DNA from: JAWKHR01 sp041394725
GTDB taxonomy: Bacteria; Acidobacteriota; Vicinamibacteria; Vicinamibacterales; SCN-69-37
Assembly: GCA_041394725.1 (NCBI GenBank)
Contig: JAWKHR010000053.1
Location: 1 to 41,711, forward strand
Direction: 5' to 3'
DNA length: 41,711 nucleotides
Position 1 is the stretch's first letter. Every line of letters begins with the position of its first letter. This document shows positions 15,289-25,807 of the stretch, piece after piece. The notes beneath the pieces were generated by a model. The model searched no databases and was not told the DNA's origin. It saw only the letters and a program-made list of their open reading frames with translations. Position numbers and translations under genes: made by a program.

Positions 15289-17841
15289 CTACCCCTCCGT
15301 GATCCACACCACCGACGTCACCGGCGGGGGGGCCGGCCGCTGGCCGGGCTGGAGCGGCGGCGCGTCGGCCGGCCGTGGCGGAGGCGGCGGGTTGCGGTTC
15401 ATGCGCACGGCATTCGGGATGGCGACGAGCGGGCTGCCGTCGTTGAACGTGCTCGTGATCACCGGCACCGTGGCGAGCCCGTCGGTTCTCGGGAAGACGT
15501 CCGTTCGGAGTGACAGGCGGAGCGGCGCATCCGGCGGGAGCGTCTTCGTGATGTCCTGATCGACCTGCTCGATGTTGAACAGCAGCGGGCCGCAGGCGAG
15601 CGCGACCTTGCCGCGTACCGCGTCGACCCGCTCGTCGCCGTGCACGCGCCGCGGCACCATGGGCACCTCGTAGTCGATGCGGTCGCCCGGCGCCCACGCG
15701 CGGGAAATCTCCGCGTAGCCGTTGACCAGGCGCGGCACGACGCGCTCACCGTTGACCGCGACTGACGAGAACCCGTTGACTGCCGGCGTGCTCGTGTAGA
15801 GCCGGCTCACGCCACGGTTCGGCACGCGCAGGCGGATCGCGAACGTCCGGGTCGTGTCGGGAGTCACGACGAGGCCGACGCGGCCGCTCCAGGGATAGTC
15901 GGTCTCCTGGGTGACCTCCACCGCCCCGCCCGCCACGTCGTCCATCCTCACGTGGCTGCCGACGAACAGGTTGACGTAGAGCCCCGACGCGTCACGCGAG
16001 TACATCCACGTCGGCATCATGAGCACCGTGCGCGGCAGGTTGCCGACGCAGCAGGGCACGCTGTGCCACGGGTAGCGCAGGACGCGCGCGTCGAGCGGGT
16101 TGTCGTAGTAGTAGTTCCGGCCCTCGAGGTCGAGGCTGCCGATGAGCGCGTTGAAGAGCGTCTCCTCGTAGAGGTCGGCGTAGCGCGCGTCGTGATACGC
16201 GAGGTGCATCTTCCATTGCAGGAACACCTCGCCGCAGCTCGAACACGTCTCGCAGTAGGCGTTCTGGCGCAGCGAGTAGTCGGGGCCGAACCCTTCCGAA
16301 CTCTCGCCGCTGCCGACCCCGCCGGTCAGGTAGTACTTGCGGTGCACGACGTTGTCCCAGAGCGACCGGATCGCGCTCTGGTAGTCGGCGTCGTGCGTCT
16401 CGACCGCGACGTCCGCCATGCCCGAGTACGTGTACATCGCGCGCACGGCGTGACCGACCGCCTCGTACTGCTGGACGACCGGCAGGTGGCTCTGATCGTA
16501 CTCGGACCCGTCGCGCCGGCAGTCGAGCAGGAACTTCGCCAGCGCGATGTAGCGGTCGCCGGGACCGGCGCCTGCCGTCGTACCCACCGCCGTGCCCGCT
16601 CCGGAGCGCTCCACTTCGTTGACGAAGCGCCCGAACCGCACGAGCGCCTGCTCCATCTCCTGGTGCCCGTCGAACCACTCCTGCTTCGGCGGCGGGCCGA
16701 TGTGATCCGCCCAGCAGTCGGCGAGCCGTTTCGCCGCGTCGTACAGCCGGCGGTCCCTGCCGCCGGTCATCATGTAGTGGTTGATCGCCGACTCGATGAA
16801 GTAGCCAGAAACGTAGCCCTCGTGGTTGTTGCGGTGCGACGGCGTCCAGCGGTCGAGCCACGGGCCGCGGCCGCCGGCCGGGTAGCTCTCACCCTCGCCG
16901 AGCGCGTCGCGGAGCGTGAACGCGGTCTGCAGGTAGCCGTCCGGGTGCTGCGCGCCGAGGATGATCGGAATCCACCGGTCGAGCGTCGCGCGCATGCCGT
17001 CCTGCGCGGCGAGGATCTCGCGGTCGCCCTCGGCGTCCACCATCAGCGCCAGGCACATCGACTCGACCGTCTGGTGCACCCACGCGTTCGAGAACACGTA
17101 GCCCTTGTGCTTCCCGTGCGGTTCGCCGCGGAGCGCCTTGCCGGCCTCGATGAAGTTGTCCAGCCCGCCGGCGCCCGATCCCGGGCCCTGCACGAGGTCG
17201 GTCCGCTCGCACTGGGCGACGCAGTGCGGAATCCAGTTGACGATGAGCGCCTTCGCCCGCGACGTCCAGAACGGGCTCGAGATCCGGTACGACGTCGTGA
17301 AGACGGGCGAGAGCGCGGTGGGTGGCGGCGGCAGTTCGACCGTGACCGCGAGAGTCGACGTCGTGCGGGCTGCACCGGCCGCACCCGCCGCGCCCGCGGC
17401 CGGGCCCGCGCTGGTCGCGGAAGCGCCGCCGGTCTCCGCGTCGAGCGCCAGCACGTAGTCGCCCAGCTCGGAGAATCGCGCGGTCGTGACGAGCGCCGAC
17501 GAGTCCTCGAACGTGACCTCCCCCGGTCCCGACACCTTGCGCCAGGTCGTGCGCGGCGGCGGGCCGGGCGGCTCCGGCGGCGTCGTGTTCCCACGCCCGC
17601 GCCCGCGTCCGCGCCGAGGGGGCGCGCCGTAGCCCGCCCAGCCGTTGAGATACGTCCGGCCCGCGCGCATGACGATGCGATCGGGTCCGGCCACGGCGTT
17701 CAGTGGCTCCGCCTGCGCCTCGAGCGTGAAGCCGCCGCCGATCGCCTCGACGACGGGCGTGGCGACGAGCGAGAGTGCCGCGGCGCGGCCGGCCGTCGCG
17801 AGCAGGTCACGGCGGGTGAGTCCGGGTCGTGAGTCGGGCAT
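15289..17841 (-). CDS. GH127 family glycosidase (beta-L-arabinofuranosidase type), Tat-exported
   Basis: 850 residues. A Tat signal (TRRDLLATAGRAAALSLVATP) is followed at residues ~50-170 by a PKD-like/K319-type beta-sandwich (AGPDRIVMRAGRTYLNGW ... WRKVSGPGEVTFEDSSA ... LGDYVLAL). The (alpha/alpha)6 GH127 barrel comes next. The zinc-cysteine active site of the family is visible: CETCSSCGEVF near residue 530 and HSVPCCVGNLPR near residue 597, matching the Glu-x-Cys and Cys-Cys elements of HypBA1. The C-terminal domains include WSGRVGLVVTPDTTRTFAIRLRVP and a proline-rich tail ending SVVWITEG. The likely substrate is a terminal beta-L-arabinofuranoside or related plant or gum sugar. The gene is intact, unlike those just downstream. 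Confidence 0.9.
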   Translation of the reverse strand: MPDSRPGLTRRDLLATAGRAAALSLVATPVVEAIGGGFTLEAQAEPLNAVAGPDRIVMRAGRTYLNGWAGYGAPPRRGRGRGRGNTTPPEPPGPPPRTTWRKVSGPGEVTFEDSSALVTTARFSELGDYVLALDAETGGASATSAGPAAGAAGAAGAARTTSTLAVTVELPPPPTALSPVFTTSYRISSPFWTSRAKALIVNWIPHCVAQCERTDLVQGPGSGAGGLDNFIEAGKALRGEPHGKHKGYVFSNAWVHQTVESMCLALMVDAEGDREILAAQDGMRATLDRWIPIILGAQHPDGYLQTAFTLRDALGEGESYPAGGRGPWLDRWTPSHRNNHEGYVSGYFIESAINHYMMTGGRDRRLYDAAKRLADCWADHIGPPPKQEWFDGHQEMEQALVRFGRFVNEVERSGAGTAVGTTAGAGPGDRYIALAKFLLDCRRDGSEYDQSHLPVVQQYEAVGHAVRAMYTYSGMADVAVETHDADYQSAIRSLWDNVVHRKYYLTGGVGSGESSEGFGPDYSLRQNAYCETCSSCGEVFLQWKMHLAYHDARYADLYEETLFNALIGSLDLEGRNYYYDNPLDARVLRYPWHSVPCCVGNLPRTVLMMPTWMYSRDASGLYVNLFVGSHVRMDDVAGGAVEVTQETDYPWSGRVGLVVTPDTTRTFAIRLRVPNRGVSRLYTSTPAVNGFSSVAVNGERVVPRLVNGYAEISRAWAPGDRIDYEVPMVPRRVHGDERVDAVRGKVALACGPLLFNIEQVDQDITKTLPPDAPLRLSLRTDVFPRTDGLATVPVITSTFNDGSPLVAIPNAVRMNRNPPPPPRPADAPPLQPGQRPAPPPVTSVVWITEG
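15294..15393. repeat. 100-bp direct repeat, copy B (within GH127 3' end)
   Basis: Matches 13484-13583 with two substitutions. This copy encodes the natural C-terminus of the intact GH127 protein (a SVVW-type ending is usual for this family as I know it), so it is more likely to be the source copy. Confidence 0.95.
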
Positions 17842-17948
17842 GGGGTCTCCGCCGGCAATCCTACGCCCGGGTCGCGGCGGGCGCCACCGCGCGGCGCTCC
17901 CGCGCCGGGCTTCCGCGCGGCGGGCCGCGGGCTGAGGCGGACCGGGCC

Positions 17949-19031
17949 TCAGCGGGCCTCGCGCGCCGGGGGACGCGCGCGGGCCACGAGCTGCCCGACC
18001 ATGCCGACGAAGGTGGCCGCCCACGCCGCGAGCGCCAGCCAGATGAACGCGCGCGGAATCGCGCGGAGGAACTCCAGCCCGGTCGCGTCCGCCAGCCGCC
18101 ACGTGCAGGCCGTGTACATGCCGAGCGGGAAGACCATTCCCCAGAACTGCGGCTCGTAGGTGAGCGGATACCGGCGCACCACGTGGCGCCAGAAGCCGAG
18201 GCTCAGGAGCAGCGGAATCCACCAGGTCCCGGCCGCCCAGAAGAAGAGGGTGAAGCCGACGAGGAACGGGCGCAGCGAGTCGAGGAAGGGCCACGATCCC
18301 GCGGCGAGGATGAGCGTCGATCCGGCCAGCGTCGTGATGGCGACCGCGCCCATGTTGATCCAGTACGGCGGCGTCAGGCGCGCCATCGGCAGGTCGAGAA
18401 AGGTGAAGCGGTAGAAGATGAGCGTGATGATCGACAGGTAGAGCATCGCGCCCAGCAGGTAGAAGCCGAGCATGCCGAAGAGGATCACGTCGTGTCGTGC
18501 CCCGAACCCGGCCGCCAGCAGGGTCCCGAGCACCGACACCGCCTGCGTCGCCACCGTCGCGATGAGCCACGCGCCGTTGATGCCGTCCTCGAGCGCCGGC
18601 TTGCGGTCGCGGACGATCGTGGCGGTGAAGAACCCGTACATCACCAGCACCCACAGCACGAGGCCGGCGTACCAGAGCCCTCGCGCGACCCCGGCGCGGC
18701 CCTCGACGACGAGCAACTGCGTGCCGAGCACGCAGGTCCCGGCGACGACCGTGAAGAAGCCGGGGCCCCGCCCGTGGTCCCGGAGGTCGTCCAGCACGCG
18801 CCGGGGGAATGCGATCACGCGGGCCGCCAGCAGTCCGGACAGCCAGGCGTAGGCCGCCACGTTCACGACGACGAGCGCGCGGGCGACCCACTCGAGGCCG
18901 AGCAGATGCGAGGCGACCGAGACGATTCCCGTCGCCATGACGAGCGCGAAGTAGCCGGGGAACAGCTGCTCGACGGCCGCGCGCAGGCCCCCGGCCGGGC
19001 GGGACGGCGCGGACGTCACGCCCGGCGTCAC
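17949..19031 (-). CDS. TDT/SLAC1-family anion channel or transporter
   Basis: 360-residue polytopic membrane protein with about ten helices. The first begins FPGYFALVMATGIVSVASHLLG, the hallmark start of the tellurite-resistance/dicarboxylate transporter (TehA/SLAC1/Mae1) family. The GTG start at 19031 overlaps the stop of the preceding small gene (GTGA), so it is the last member of the coupled molybdoenzyme operon. TehA homologues form trimeric anion pores, and the plant SLAC/SLAH relatives conduct nitrate and chloride. Given the operon, movement of nitrate or nitrite across the membrane is a reasonable inference; export of sulfite or dicarboxylate is an alternative. Confidence 0.88.
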   Translation of the reverse strand: MTPGVTSAPSRPAGGLRAAVEQLFPGYFALVMATGIVSVASHLLGLEWVARALVVVNVAAYAWLSGLLAARVIAFPRRVLDDLRDHGRGPGFFTVVAGTCVLGTQLLVVEGRAGVARGLWYAGLVLWVLVMYGFFTATIVRDRKPALEDGINGAWLIATVATQAVSVLGTLLAAGFGARHDVILFGMLGFYLLGAMLYLSIITLIFYRFTFLDLPMARLTPPYWINMGAVAITTLAGSTLILAAGSWPFLDSLRPFLVGFTLFFWAAGTWWIPLLLSLGFWRHVVRRYPLTYEPQFWGMVFPLGMYTACTWRLADATGLEFLRAIPRAFIWLALAAWAATFVGMVGQLVARARPPAREAR

Positions 19032-19255
19032 CCGTCGAGCCCGCGCAGGTAGCGCAGGAGGCCGGCGTTGAGCGCGAAGCACGCCAGGCTCGCCGCCGCC
19101 GCGGGCAGGACGATGGCGCGGTCGCCGGCGAGATAGGCGTTGACGCTCGCCGTGAGCAGCCAGAGCTGCAGGACGACGATCACGATGACGAACACCAGCA
19201 TGGCGTTCACGATCGTCAACCGCTGGGACCGGGATCGCCGCGGACGGCCGTTCAT
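19028..19255 (-). CDS. Small two-helix membrane protein of the molybdoenzyme operon
   Basis: 75 residues: a basic N-terminus (NGRPRRSRSQRL), one helix (IVNAMLVFVIVIVVLQLWLLTASVN), a short loop, and a second helix (AIVLPAAAASLACFALNAGLL). It overlaps the Rieske gene stop by four bases (ATGA) and the TDT start by four (GTGA), so it is translationally coupled on both sides. It resembles the uncharacterised DUF6755-type small proteins found beside Rieske subunits. It probably assists assembly or anchoring of the complex. No cofactor-binding residues are apparent. Confidence 0.8.
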   Translation of the reverse strand: MNGRPRRSRSQRLTIVNAMLVFVIVIVVLQLWLLTASVNAYLAGDRAIVLPAAAASLACFALNAGLLRYLRGLDG

Positions 19256-19829
19256 GGCGACACCTCCAGGCCGGTGGCGTAGATGGTGCGCCCGCGTACC
19301 TCCAGCGTCACGCGCGGTAGCGGGCGCCGGGGCGGCCCGGCGAGCGGCCTCCCGGTCGCGAGGTCGAACCAGCCGTTGTGACAGGGGCAGTGCAGCCGGC
19401 CCTCGGCGACCATCGGGATCACCGGGCAGAGCAGGTGCGTGCACTGCTGGTCGTAGGCGACGAACGCGCTCGCACCGGTCCGGATGAGCAGGCGGGGCGG
19501 GCTGCCGGCGGGGTATTCGAAGACCTTCGCGCCGCCGATCGGCACCTCGTCGGTCGAGGCGATGGCGAGTGCGGGGGCCGGGGGCGCCGCGCGTTCGACG
19601 AGGCTCTTGATGGCCAGCCAGACCTGCCCGACCACGAAGGCGCCGCTCGTGAGCACCAGGAACCTGACCAGCTCCCGGCGCGACACCACGTCGTCCTGGC
19701 CGAGGTCGATGGGGAAGTCGCGCCGCCACTTCGGCTGTCCGGCGGCGGGGCGCCCGTCGGGCGCCGTCAGGGGCCGTTCCCCGGAGGTGACGGCGGACTG
19801 GCCGGCCGGCAGCGGATCGATCGCGGGCT

Positions 19830-19833
<4 letters not shown>
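19252..19833 (-). CDS. Rieske [2Fe-2S] subunit, membrane-anchored
   Basis: 193 residues. After a 50-residue polar N-terminus comes VSRRELVRFLVLTSGAFVVGQVWLA, a twin-arginine-type uncleaved anchor as in bc1-type Rieske proteins. The cluster ligands are complete: CTH (in CTHLLCP) and CPCH (in CPCHNGWFD), followed by the usual short proline loop (GPPRRPLPRVTLEVRG). It overlaps both neighbours by ATGA junctions. Together with the cytochrome-b-like protein and the ferredoxin it suggests electron flow between quinol and the molybdenum subunit. Tat export would place the cluster outside the membrane, on the opposite side from the Mo subunit, so its exact partner is uncertain. Confidence 0.92.
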
Positions 19834-20477
<644 letters not shown>

Positions 20478-20490
20478 CAGGGACCTCCTC

Positions 20491-22775
<2,285 letters not shown>

Positions 22776-22779
<4 letters not shown>

Positions 22780-23936
22780 GGGTGGTAGTTCTCCGCGTCG
22801 TCCGGGCCGAGCGGGCCCCGGCCCAGGCCGGGGTTCACATGGCGCGACGGGGGCAGGGAGCCGGCGACGGGGCCCAGGACGTCCCCGCCGCGCCGGCCGC
22901 GCCAGCGCAGTGACTGCGCCATCGCGAACGACGCGCGGCGGCAGGGCGGACAGATCCACTGGTAGTGCTCCGCCGGATCGCCGTCCAGCTCGTAGTGGTA
23001 GCCGAGCTGGCGCTCGACCGTGATCAGGTCTTCGACGTGCATCCGCGACGTGAACGCGTGGCCGCAGCGCCGGCACGTCGCCGCCGCGCCCGCCCGGCCC
23101 GCGTCGTGATAGAACCCCACGCCGAGCTGCGCCGGCCGCTGCACGATGTGGAAGAACTTGCCGAACGGCAGCCAGAGAAACGTGCCGATCACCGTGATGG
23201 CGTGCAGGATCGCGATGAAGTTGTAGGCGTAGCCCTTCAGCCACGTGTAGCTGACCGTCAGCATCAGTCCGGTCAGGCTGACCGCGAAGAGCAGCACCAG
23301 CGGCAGGAAGTCCTCGGCCAGCCGCTGGACGGCCGCAGCGCCTTCCTCGCGCATCCGGCGGCGCATGGCGAGCATCACGCCCGCGATCACCAGGAACGAC
23401 GCCCAGACGAGGCCGTGGAAGATCAGGAATCCGGCGAGCGACTCGTGCGGGAAGCGGACGGTGGGGAAGCCGAAGACGACGACTTCGTACAGCGACAGGT
23501 CCGACGGGACGGGCCGGAAGTGCAGCCAGCCGAAGACCAGCGGGAAGGTGATGGCGATGGCGAGCAGGCAGCCCCACATGATCAACAGGTGCGTGAGGCC
23601 GCGCAGGCGGTCCCGGCGGAGGATGAACCGGTTCGCGAGGAAGTCGGCGCCGACGCGCGAGATCCACGCGCGGAAGTTGGCCACGCGGGCGCCGCGGCGC
23701 AGGAAGGCCTGCCAGCCGCGCCTCCAGTACAGCGCCGTCGGCGGTCGCTGCAGCCACATCGCGTAGCGGTAGGTGACGCCGAACACCGCGAACAGCACGG
23801 CGAAGGTATAGGCCACCAGCGCGGCGTCGAAGTGCGCGAGGGTGCGCGAGCCGATCACGATGAGGGCGCCGAGCGCGGCGGTCGCCGCCGTCCCCCACCC
23901 GGCCGCGACCCGGACCTCCCGCGTGGGCGTCGCCAT
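22776..23936 (-). CDS. Cytochrome b-like membrane subunit with zinc-ribbon tail
   Basis: 386 residues with about six membrane helices. Several carry histidines suited to haem b: THLLIMWGCLLAIAITFPL, GFLIFHGLVWASFLVIAG, FIAILHAITVIGTFLWLPF and FHIVQRPAQ. The general look is that of the NarI/HdrE-type quinol-oxidising subunits. The C-terminal part is soluble, with two CxxC pairs (CRRCGHAF near residue 287, CPPCRR near 329) forming a probable zinc ribbon or rubredoxin-like knuckle. The ATG at 23936 has GGAGAC just upstream. Its stop overlaps the molybdoenzyme start. It is the obvious candidate for membrane anchor and quinol site, but I cannot name a characterised homologue. Confidence 0.75.
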
Positions 23937-24013
23937 CAGGTCTCCGTCCTCCATCTCCGTGGCCCGGCGTCGCGCCCCGCGCCGCCGGGGCGTGCCGGCC
24001 CGGCGTGCTCGAT

Positions 24014-24421
24014 TCAGATCAGGCGGCGGCCGCCGCCGGCGGCCCCGGCGGTGATCCGTTCCAGCATGACGTCGGCGATCCGTTCGGCGCGGCGCTTGGC
24101 GCTCGTCGCGACGGGCCCGGCGAAGAGCGCGTCCACGGTTTCGGCGAACAGCTCGAGCCACCGGCCGAAGTCGTCCGGACCGAGCGGCACCCGTCGCGCG
24201 AGCGCGGCGTGCACGGCCAGCGGCTCGCCGCGGAAGCCCGGCGTGCCGAACAGCGCGCCCTCCCAGAAGGCGTACATCTTCGGCAGGTGCGCGTCCCAGT
24301 CCACGCGGGCGACCTCGTCGAACACCGGCCCCAGCCGGGAGTCGGACCGGACGCGCGCGTAGAACGCGTCCACCATCCGGATGACGTCGTCCCGGGTGCG
24401 CACGTCGGACGTCCCGGTCAT
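24014..24421 (-). CDS. Group III truncated haemoglobin
   Basis: 135 residues. The family pattern is plain: FYARVRSDSRLGPVF, VDWDAHLPKMYAFWEGALFGT, and PLAVHAAL with H71 as the proximal haem ligand. W53 is the conserved tryptophan of group III. Group III globins are associated with NO or low-oxygen metabolism. It lies 25 bases after the MarR gene and 77 bases before the membrane subunit of the molybdoenzyme operon, all on one strand. Together with RIC it probably protects against NO formed when nitrite accumulates. Confidence 0.92.
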   Translation of the reverse strand: MTGTSDVRTRDDVIRMVDAFYARVRSDSRLGPVFDEVARVDWDAHLPKMYAFWEGALFGTPGFRGEPLAVHAALARRVPLGPDDFGRWLELFAETVDALFAGPVATSAKRRAERIADVMLERITAGAAGGGRRLI

Positions 24422-24446
24422 CGCGCGCCTCCCGAGCTGGACGGGC

Positions 24447-24938
24447 TCATACCGGTTTTCCGGACTCGAAGAACATGGCCGGCGCGCCGCGGACGCGCAT
24501 CGCGCCGGCCATCCCGTCGAGCGCCCGGGCCACGGTCCGCCGGGTGGCGGGCGAGAGGCGCAGGACCGCGGCGATGAGCCGGTCCTGCGTCAGCGCAGGC
24601 GCACTCCGGAGCCGCCGCCGTCCCGCGGCCGTGAGTGTCAGCAGACGACGCCGCCGGTCGGCCGGGTCGGTGGCCCGGCGCACCAGCCCGCGGTCCACCA
24701 GTCTCGAGATCACGACCGAGACCGAGCTCTGGTGCGTGTGCGTGCGGGCCGCCAGCTCGTTGATGGACGCCGGAGCGGCCTGGGCGAGGCGCTGCAGGAC
24801 GAAGAGCTGGGCCGTGCTCAGGCCGCAACGGCGTTCGCTGTCCCGCGAGGACTCGTGGAGGCCCTGCACCACGCGACGCACGCCGTCGAGCACGGCCTGC
24901 ACGCCGTCCGGGTCGCGAGTAGACGTATGGGACACCAT
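24447..24938 (-). CDS. MarR family transcriptional regulator
   Basis: 163 residues. The winged helix is typical: LSTAQLFVLQRLAQAAPASINELAARTHTHQSSVSVVISRLVDRGLVRR, then the wing DPADRRRRLLTLTAAGRR. It contains a single cysteine, C38 (CGLST), at the N-terminal edge, so it is not an obvious thiol-peroxide sensor of the OhrR kind. It sits between ric and the truncated haemoglobin gene in the same orientation, with gaps of 42 and 25 bases. The start ATG lacks a Shine-Dalgarno (it is preceded by CTGTCATTTTC). Possible targets are its own cluster; the effector is unknown. Confidence 0.9.
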   Translation of the reverse strand: MVSHTSTRDPDGVQAVLDGVRRVVQGLHESSRDSERRCGLSTAQLFVLQRLAQAAPASINELAARTHTHQSSVSVVISRLVDRGLVRRATDPADRRRRLLTLTAAGRRRLRSAPALTQDRLIAAVLRLSPATRRTVARALDGMAGAMRVRGAPAMFFESGKPV

Positions 24939-24980
24939 GAAAATGACAGGGTAACACCATCGGTCGTCCCGGGTCCCGTC

Positions 24981-25706
24981 TCACCAGCCGCGGCCCGGGG
25001 CCGGCAGCGCCGCCGCGCGGCGGAACAGCACCTCGTTCTCGAGCGTCACGTGCCGTGTCATGTCCCGCTCGAGCTCCGCCAGCCCGAAATACAGGCCGCG
25101 GAACGTCGGGCACGCCCACTCGGGCGGGGCGTAGCCCTGCGTCAGCCGCCGTATGTGCCGCAGCGCCGCCATCGCGGCGTCGTGGTCCTCCTCCATCATC
25201 GCGATCGGGCCGTGCGCCAGCAGGTCGGGCGTGAACGGCGTGGCCTGCCGGGTCTCGAGGGCCTCGATGGCGGGGAAGAGCACCTCGTCCTCCCGCGCCA
25301 TGTGGTCGAGCAGCTCCTGCGAGAGCTGGACGAACGTCTGGCGGAGCGGCGGCAGCACGTCGGGCAGCCGGGCGCCGTGGCGCTCCACGACCCGCGCGAG
25401 CATCGCGTCGAGGCGCGGGAGTTCCGCGCGCAGCGGCTCGTGATAGTGCGCCTGGATGTGCCGGATGATGACGCCGAGCGGCTGGCTCGCGAGCACCTCG
25501 GCGGGATCGAGCGTGTCGTCCTCGAGCGCCGACTGCAGCTCCGCCAGCACGCGGGCCGTGTCCAGGCCGCGCGCGGCGCAGGCCTCGGTCAGCGGCATCG
25601 ACGCCGTGCAGCAGAAGTCGATGTGGTGGCGCTGGAAGACGCGAATCGTGGCGGGAGCCGATCGGGCGATGTCTTCGACGGGCGTGGTCGCGGTGATGGT
25701 CGTCAT
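24981..25706 (-). CDS. ric: RIC-type di-iron protein, repair of iron centres (YtfE/ScdA family)
   Basis: 241 residues. The N-terminal ScdA_N domain is VEDIARSAPATIRVFQRHHIDFCCTASMPL, with the CC pair at residues 32-33. The C-terminal haemerythrin-like four-helix bundle has the expected His/Glu ligands (IIRHIQAHYHEPLRAELPRL, DHMAREDEVLFPAIE, MMEEDHDAAMAALRHI, TRHVTLENEVLFRRA). These proteins restore iron-sulfur clusters damaged by nitric oxide. It is the first gene of the leftward nitrogen-oxide cluster and diverges from the Crp/Fnr gene. A Fnr-type box is placed 41.5 bases before the inferred transcription start. Confidence 0.93.
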   Translation of the reverse strand: MTTITATTPVEDIARSAPATIRVFQRHHIDFCCTASMPLTEACAARGLDTARVLAELQSALEDDTLDPAEVLASQPLGVIIRHIQAHYHEPLRAELPRLDAMLARVVERHGARLPDVLPPLRQTFVQLSQELLDHMAREDEVLFPAIEALETRQATPFTPDLLAHGPIAMMEEDHDAAMAALRHIRRLTQGYAPPEWACPTFRGLYFGLAELERDMTRHVTLENEVLFRRAAALPAPGRGW

Positions 25707-25739
25707 GGCTGCTCCAGAGGCTGACAAGGTCCGGGATCG

Positions 25740-25745
25740 AGCGTA
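25740..25745 (-). promoter_or_regulatory. -10 element of the ric promoter
   Basis: The reverse strand reads TACGCT. Its first base lies 29.5 bases from the centre of the Fnr-like box at 25768-25781, the exact spacing of class II Crp/Fnr activation. The inferred transcript starts near 25733, about 26 bases before the ATG. Confidence 0.5.
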
Positions 25746-25767
25746 GTCGCCGGCGCCCGGATCGTCT

Positions 25768-25781
25768 TTGCGCCAGCGCAA
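25768..25781. promoter_or_regulatory. Fnr/NnrR-type box TTGCGCCAGCGCAA
   Basis: A perfect palindrome TTGCG-N4-CGCAA in the divergent spacer between ric and the Crp/Fnr gene. The form is that of Fnr superfamily sites (TTG-N8-CAA), with C instead of the A found at position 4 of the Fnr consensus. It closely resembles sites described for NnrR-type NO regulators. It is well placed to activate ric. For the Crp/Fnr gene it would cover the -35 region, which suggests autorepression. Confidence 0.72.
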
Positions 25782-25795
25782 GCCCTGGCGCACCG

Positions 25796-25801
25796 TAGAA
25801 T
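25796..25801 (+). promoter_or_regulatory. -10 element TAGAAT of the Crp/Fnr gene (leaderless)
   Basis: TAGAAT, then GTCGCC, then the ATG at 25808. A -10 box with only six bases before the start codon predicts that the transcript starts at the ATG itself. No Shine-Dalgarno sequence is present. Confidence 0.5.
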
Positions 25802-25807
25802 GTCGCC

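Noticed and set aside
15952..17832. A 626-codon forward frame inside the GH127 gene
   Set aside because: Compositionally biased antisense of a gene with intact catalytic motifs.
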